DNA of 54,373 nucleotides from Sulfitobacter sp. HI0040. GTDB lineage: Bacteria; Pseudomonadota; Alphaproteobacteria; Rhodobacterales; Rhodobacteraceae. This document shows positions 52,848-54,373 of the stretch, piece by piece. The notes below the pieces were generated by a model, which ran no database searches, was not told the origin of the DNA, and worked only from the letters and a program-made list of their open reading frames with translations. Each line of letters begins with the position of its first letter. Position 1 is the first letter of the stretch. A program made the translations under genes and the position numbers. The stretch spans positions 1 to 54,373 of the forward strand of contig NZ_LWEX01000146.1 in NCBI RefSeq assembly GCF_001634885.1, in the 5' to 3' direction.

Positions 52848-53296
52848 GGCTTGAAGGGGGCCATGCCCGCGCGGGCAAGCGCATCCGCGCGTTCGTTTTC
52901 GGGATGGCCCGCGTGGCCCTTGACCCATTTCCATGTCACGTCATGGCGGGCATTGGCCGCGTCCAACCGCTGCCAGAGTTCGGCGTTCTTGACCGGCTTC
53001 TTGGCGGCGTTTTTCCAGCCGTTTTTCTTCCAGCCATGAATCCAGCTGGTGATGCCGTTCTTGACGTAATTGCTGTCCGTGACCAGCGTCAGCTTGGTGG
53101 GGCGTGCCATGGTTTCCAGCGCATTGATCGCCGCCAGAAGCTCCATCCGGTTGTTCGTGGTGGCCGCCTCGCCGCCCTTCAACTCGCGCTCCTTCACCAC
53201 CCGGTCGCCGTCCATGGCGCGGATCAGCGCGCCCCAGCCACCGGGGCCGGGATTACCGGAACAGGCGCCATCTGTGTATGCAAATATCTCAGCCAT
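52844..53296 (-). CDS. rnhA: Ribonuclease HI
   Basis: 150 residues. Catalytic residues are visible in [18 protein letters not shown] (Asp8), [13 protein letters not shown] (Glu), [11 protein letters not shown] (Asp) and [13 protein letters not shown] (His, Asp). It cleaves RNA in RNA-DNA hybrids. The start overlaps the end of the methyltransferase gene by 8 nt. Confidence 0.97.
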   Translation of the reverse strand: MAEIFAYTDGACSGNPGPGGWGALIRAMDGDRVVKERELKGGEAATTNNRMELLAAINALETMARPTKLTLVTDSNYVKNGITSWIHGWKKNGWKNAAKKPVKNAELWQRLDAANARHDVTWKWVKGHAGHPENERADALARAGMAPFKP

Positions 53297-53882
53297 CGGC
53301 TGCGACTGCTATCCAATCCGCCATGGTGCCGTCCAGCCCTTTGTCGCGGCCCGTGGTCGTCTTGCGAACCACGAAGCCGGCCTGGCGGAGAAGAGAGGTG
53401 AGTTCCGCCGGTTCATAATAGGTGTAAAGGCGACCCAGGCTCTCACGCTTCTCTCCCTTGCCGGTTTTGACGGCTAGGTGCAGCTTTCCCCCCTTGCGCA
53501 AGGCCGCGTGAATGGCAGCGAGATGCCGGGGCATTTCGGTGCGCGGGGCATGCAGCAGGCTGAAGTTGGCCCAGACGCCACCATAGGCATCGATTTCGTC
53601 AAGATCGTCGAAACTGCCCAAGCGGGCGGTAACCCCTTCGGCAGCCGCGGCAAGCGCCACCATTTCCGGTACCGGGTCCATCGCGACCACGTCGAGCCCA
53701 GCGTCTGCCATCACTTTCGCGAACCCACCGGGCCCGCAGCCCAGGTCGAGAACCCGCGCCCCCGGCGGCAGGCCAGCGATGAAATCGGCAAGCAAGGGAT
53801 CATCCAGAATGCCGGGGGCGGTGGTGTCTGCATATTCCTGCGCGCGTTCGGCATAGACGTCGAAGGTGCGCCTGTCGTTCAT
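53289..53882 (-). CDS. Class I SAM-dependent methyltransferase
   Basis: 197 residues. The SAM motif is [28 protein letters not shown], preceded by [12 protein letters not shown], and [36 protein letters not shown] is the later part. Substrate unknown. The start at 53882 overlaps the DUF3429 stop by ATGA, and the gene overlaps rnhA by 8 nt. Confidence 0.91.
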   Translation of the reverse strand: MNDRRTFDVYAERAQEYADTTAPGILDDPLLADFIAGLPPGARVLDLGCGPGGFAKVMADAGLDVVAMDPVPEMVALAAAAEGVTARLGSFDDLDEIDAYGGVWANFSLLHAPRTEMPRHLAAIHAALRKGGKLHLAVKTGKGEKRESLGRLYTYYEPAELTSLLRQAGFVVRKTTTGRDKGLDGTMADWIAVAADG

Positions 53883-54328
53883 GCGAGTATACCGACGCCA
53901 AGGGACAGAACGACGCCGGCTGTCAGCAGCAGCCGCAAGGACATCCACCACCGCGGGGCCAGTCCCCACCGCCAGAAGGCATAGTCCAAGAGCAGCAGGG
54001 CCACGAAACCTGAGAGCAGCGACGTCAGCGCGCTGACCGGCCCCGTACCGGGTGCGAAAAACCACCACAGGGCGGGCAGTACCGACAGGGCGTATCCCAT
54101 TGTCGCCCGCGCGCCCGTCGTTTTCGTCGCGAAACCCCAGAGCACGCCGGACATGAACGGCAGAATGATCCCGCCATAGCGCAGAAGAACCAGACGCCCG
54201 TCGCCCTGCAGCGCCGCGGGCAACGGCAGCCTGCCAGCGTCGAGACCGAGGATCAGCAGAGCGCCCCAGAAAAAGGGGATCAAACCTGCCAGCCCGAGGG
54301 TAAGCGCCCCGGACGGAATGCCCTTCAT
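53879..54328 (-). CDS. DUF3429 family membrane protein
   Basis: 149 residues with four to five hydrophobic helices. The N-terminus GALTLGLAGLIPFFWGALLIL and the central LRYGGIILPFMSGVLWGFAT match DUF3429 (TMEM69-like). Function unknown. It starts within the stop of the gene cut by the window edge. Confidence 0.87.
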   Translation of the reverse strand: MKGIPSGALTLGLAGLIPFFWGALLILGLDAGRLPLPAALQGDGRLVLLRYGGIILPFMSGVLWGFATKTTGARATMGYALSVLPALWWFFAPGTGPVSALTSLLSGFVALLLLDYAFWRWGLAPRWWMSLRLLLTAGVVLSLGVGILA

Positions 54329-54373
54329 GCCTGCCTCAGGACGCGGGGGACCTTGAATTCAACCCGCTCCTGG
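54325..54373 (-). CDS. 3' end of a gene truncated by the window edge, possibly ispH
   Basis: Fifteen codons (QERVEFKVPRVLRQA) and a TGA that overlaps the DUF3429 start (ATGA). The ending resembles, in my memory, the C-terminus of alphaproteobacterial IspH, a frequent neighbour of rnhA. Too little remains to be sure. Confidence 0.35.
   Translation of the reverse strand, partial: QERVEFKVPRVLRQA

Overview
The window is a high-GC, gene-dense chromosomal segment of an alphaproteobacterium, most likely a member of the Rhodobacteraceae (roseobacter group). The basis is the mix of a MipZ division-site ATPase, an F0 ATP synthase operon with separate b and b' subunits, a TRAP transporter, a box benzoyl-CoA pathway with BoxR, BluB and other cobalamin genes, and many ATGA start/stop overlaps. 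I see no rRNA, CRISPR array, insertion sequence or prophage; there is one tRNA.

Layout. 1-2.5 kb: an unusual SDR, a membrane fatty acid desaturase and a secreted fasciclin protein. 2.76 kb: a tRNA with a CAU anticodon. 3.1-16.1 kb: an aromatic-acid block on the + strand, made of a TRAP transporter (dctPQM-type), benzoate-CoA ligase, an alpha/beta hydrolase, a DUF309 protein, boxC, boxB, boxA, a thioesterase, boxR and a degenerate 3-hydroxyacyl-CoA dehydrogenase. Benzoate would be imported, activated to benzoyl-CoA, epoxidised by BoxAB and ring-cleaved by BoxC. The boxD aldehyde dehydrogenase is not in the window. 16.2-17.8 kb: an ABC solute-binding protein. 18.3-23.9 kb (- strand): a homogentisate operon of hmgA, fahA, an MBL-fold protein with a degraded metal site, an FAD monooxygenase and a DUF2783 protein; maleylacetoacetate isomerase is absent. 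24-25.7 kb: a DMT exporter and mipZ.

25.9-33.2 kb is mainly a - strand translation and ribosome operon: ffh, a GNAT acetyltransferase, chorismate mutase, rpsP, bluB, a small membrane protein, rimM, a sulfotransferase-like gene and trmD, then rplS and rpmE. An SDR gene on the opposite strand lies between trmD and rplS. It has no stop codon at its expected end and stays open through the whole antisense strand of trmD. 33.5-36.5 kb: azoR and a divergent LysR gene, a DMT exporter, a 22-codon membrane peptide and an ArsR repressor with a clear operator. 36.7-39.4 kb: the F0 ATP synthase operon (atpI, B, E, b', b). 39.4-44.6 kb: a FadR-type regulator, a small lipoprotein, smc and a rhodanese. 44.6-47.7 kb: a lytic transglycosylase and two cobalamin genes (cbiB, cobD). 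47.9-49.4 kb: a hypothetical protein and a PatB/MalY-type enzyme. 49.5-52.2 kb: three tandem peptide deformylase genes followed by fmt and a small membrane protein; the third deformylase has lost its catalytic residues. 52.2-54.4 kb (- strand): a TRIC/UPF0126 channel, rnhA, a methyltransferase, a DUF3429 protein and the last codons of a gene running off the edge.

The most notable observations are the stop-less SDR over trmD, the inactive third deformylase, several other enzyme-family members with lost catalytic residues (SDR, MBL, 3-hydroxyacyl-CoA dehydrogenase), and a shared 12-bp motif ahead of the benzoate-CoA ligase and boxR genes that is a good candidate BoxR operator.
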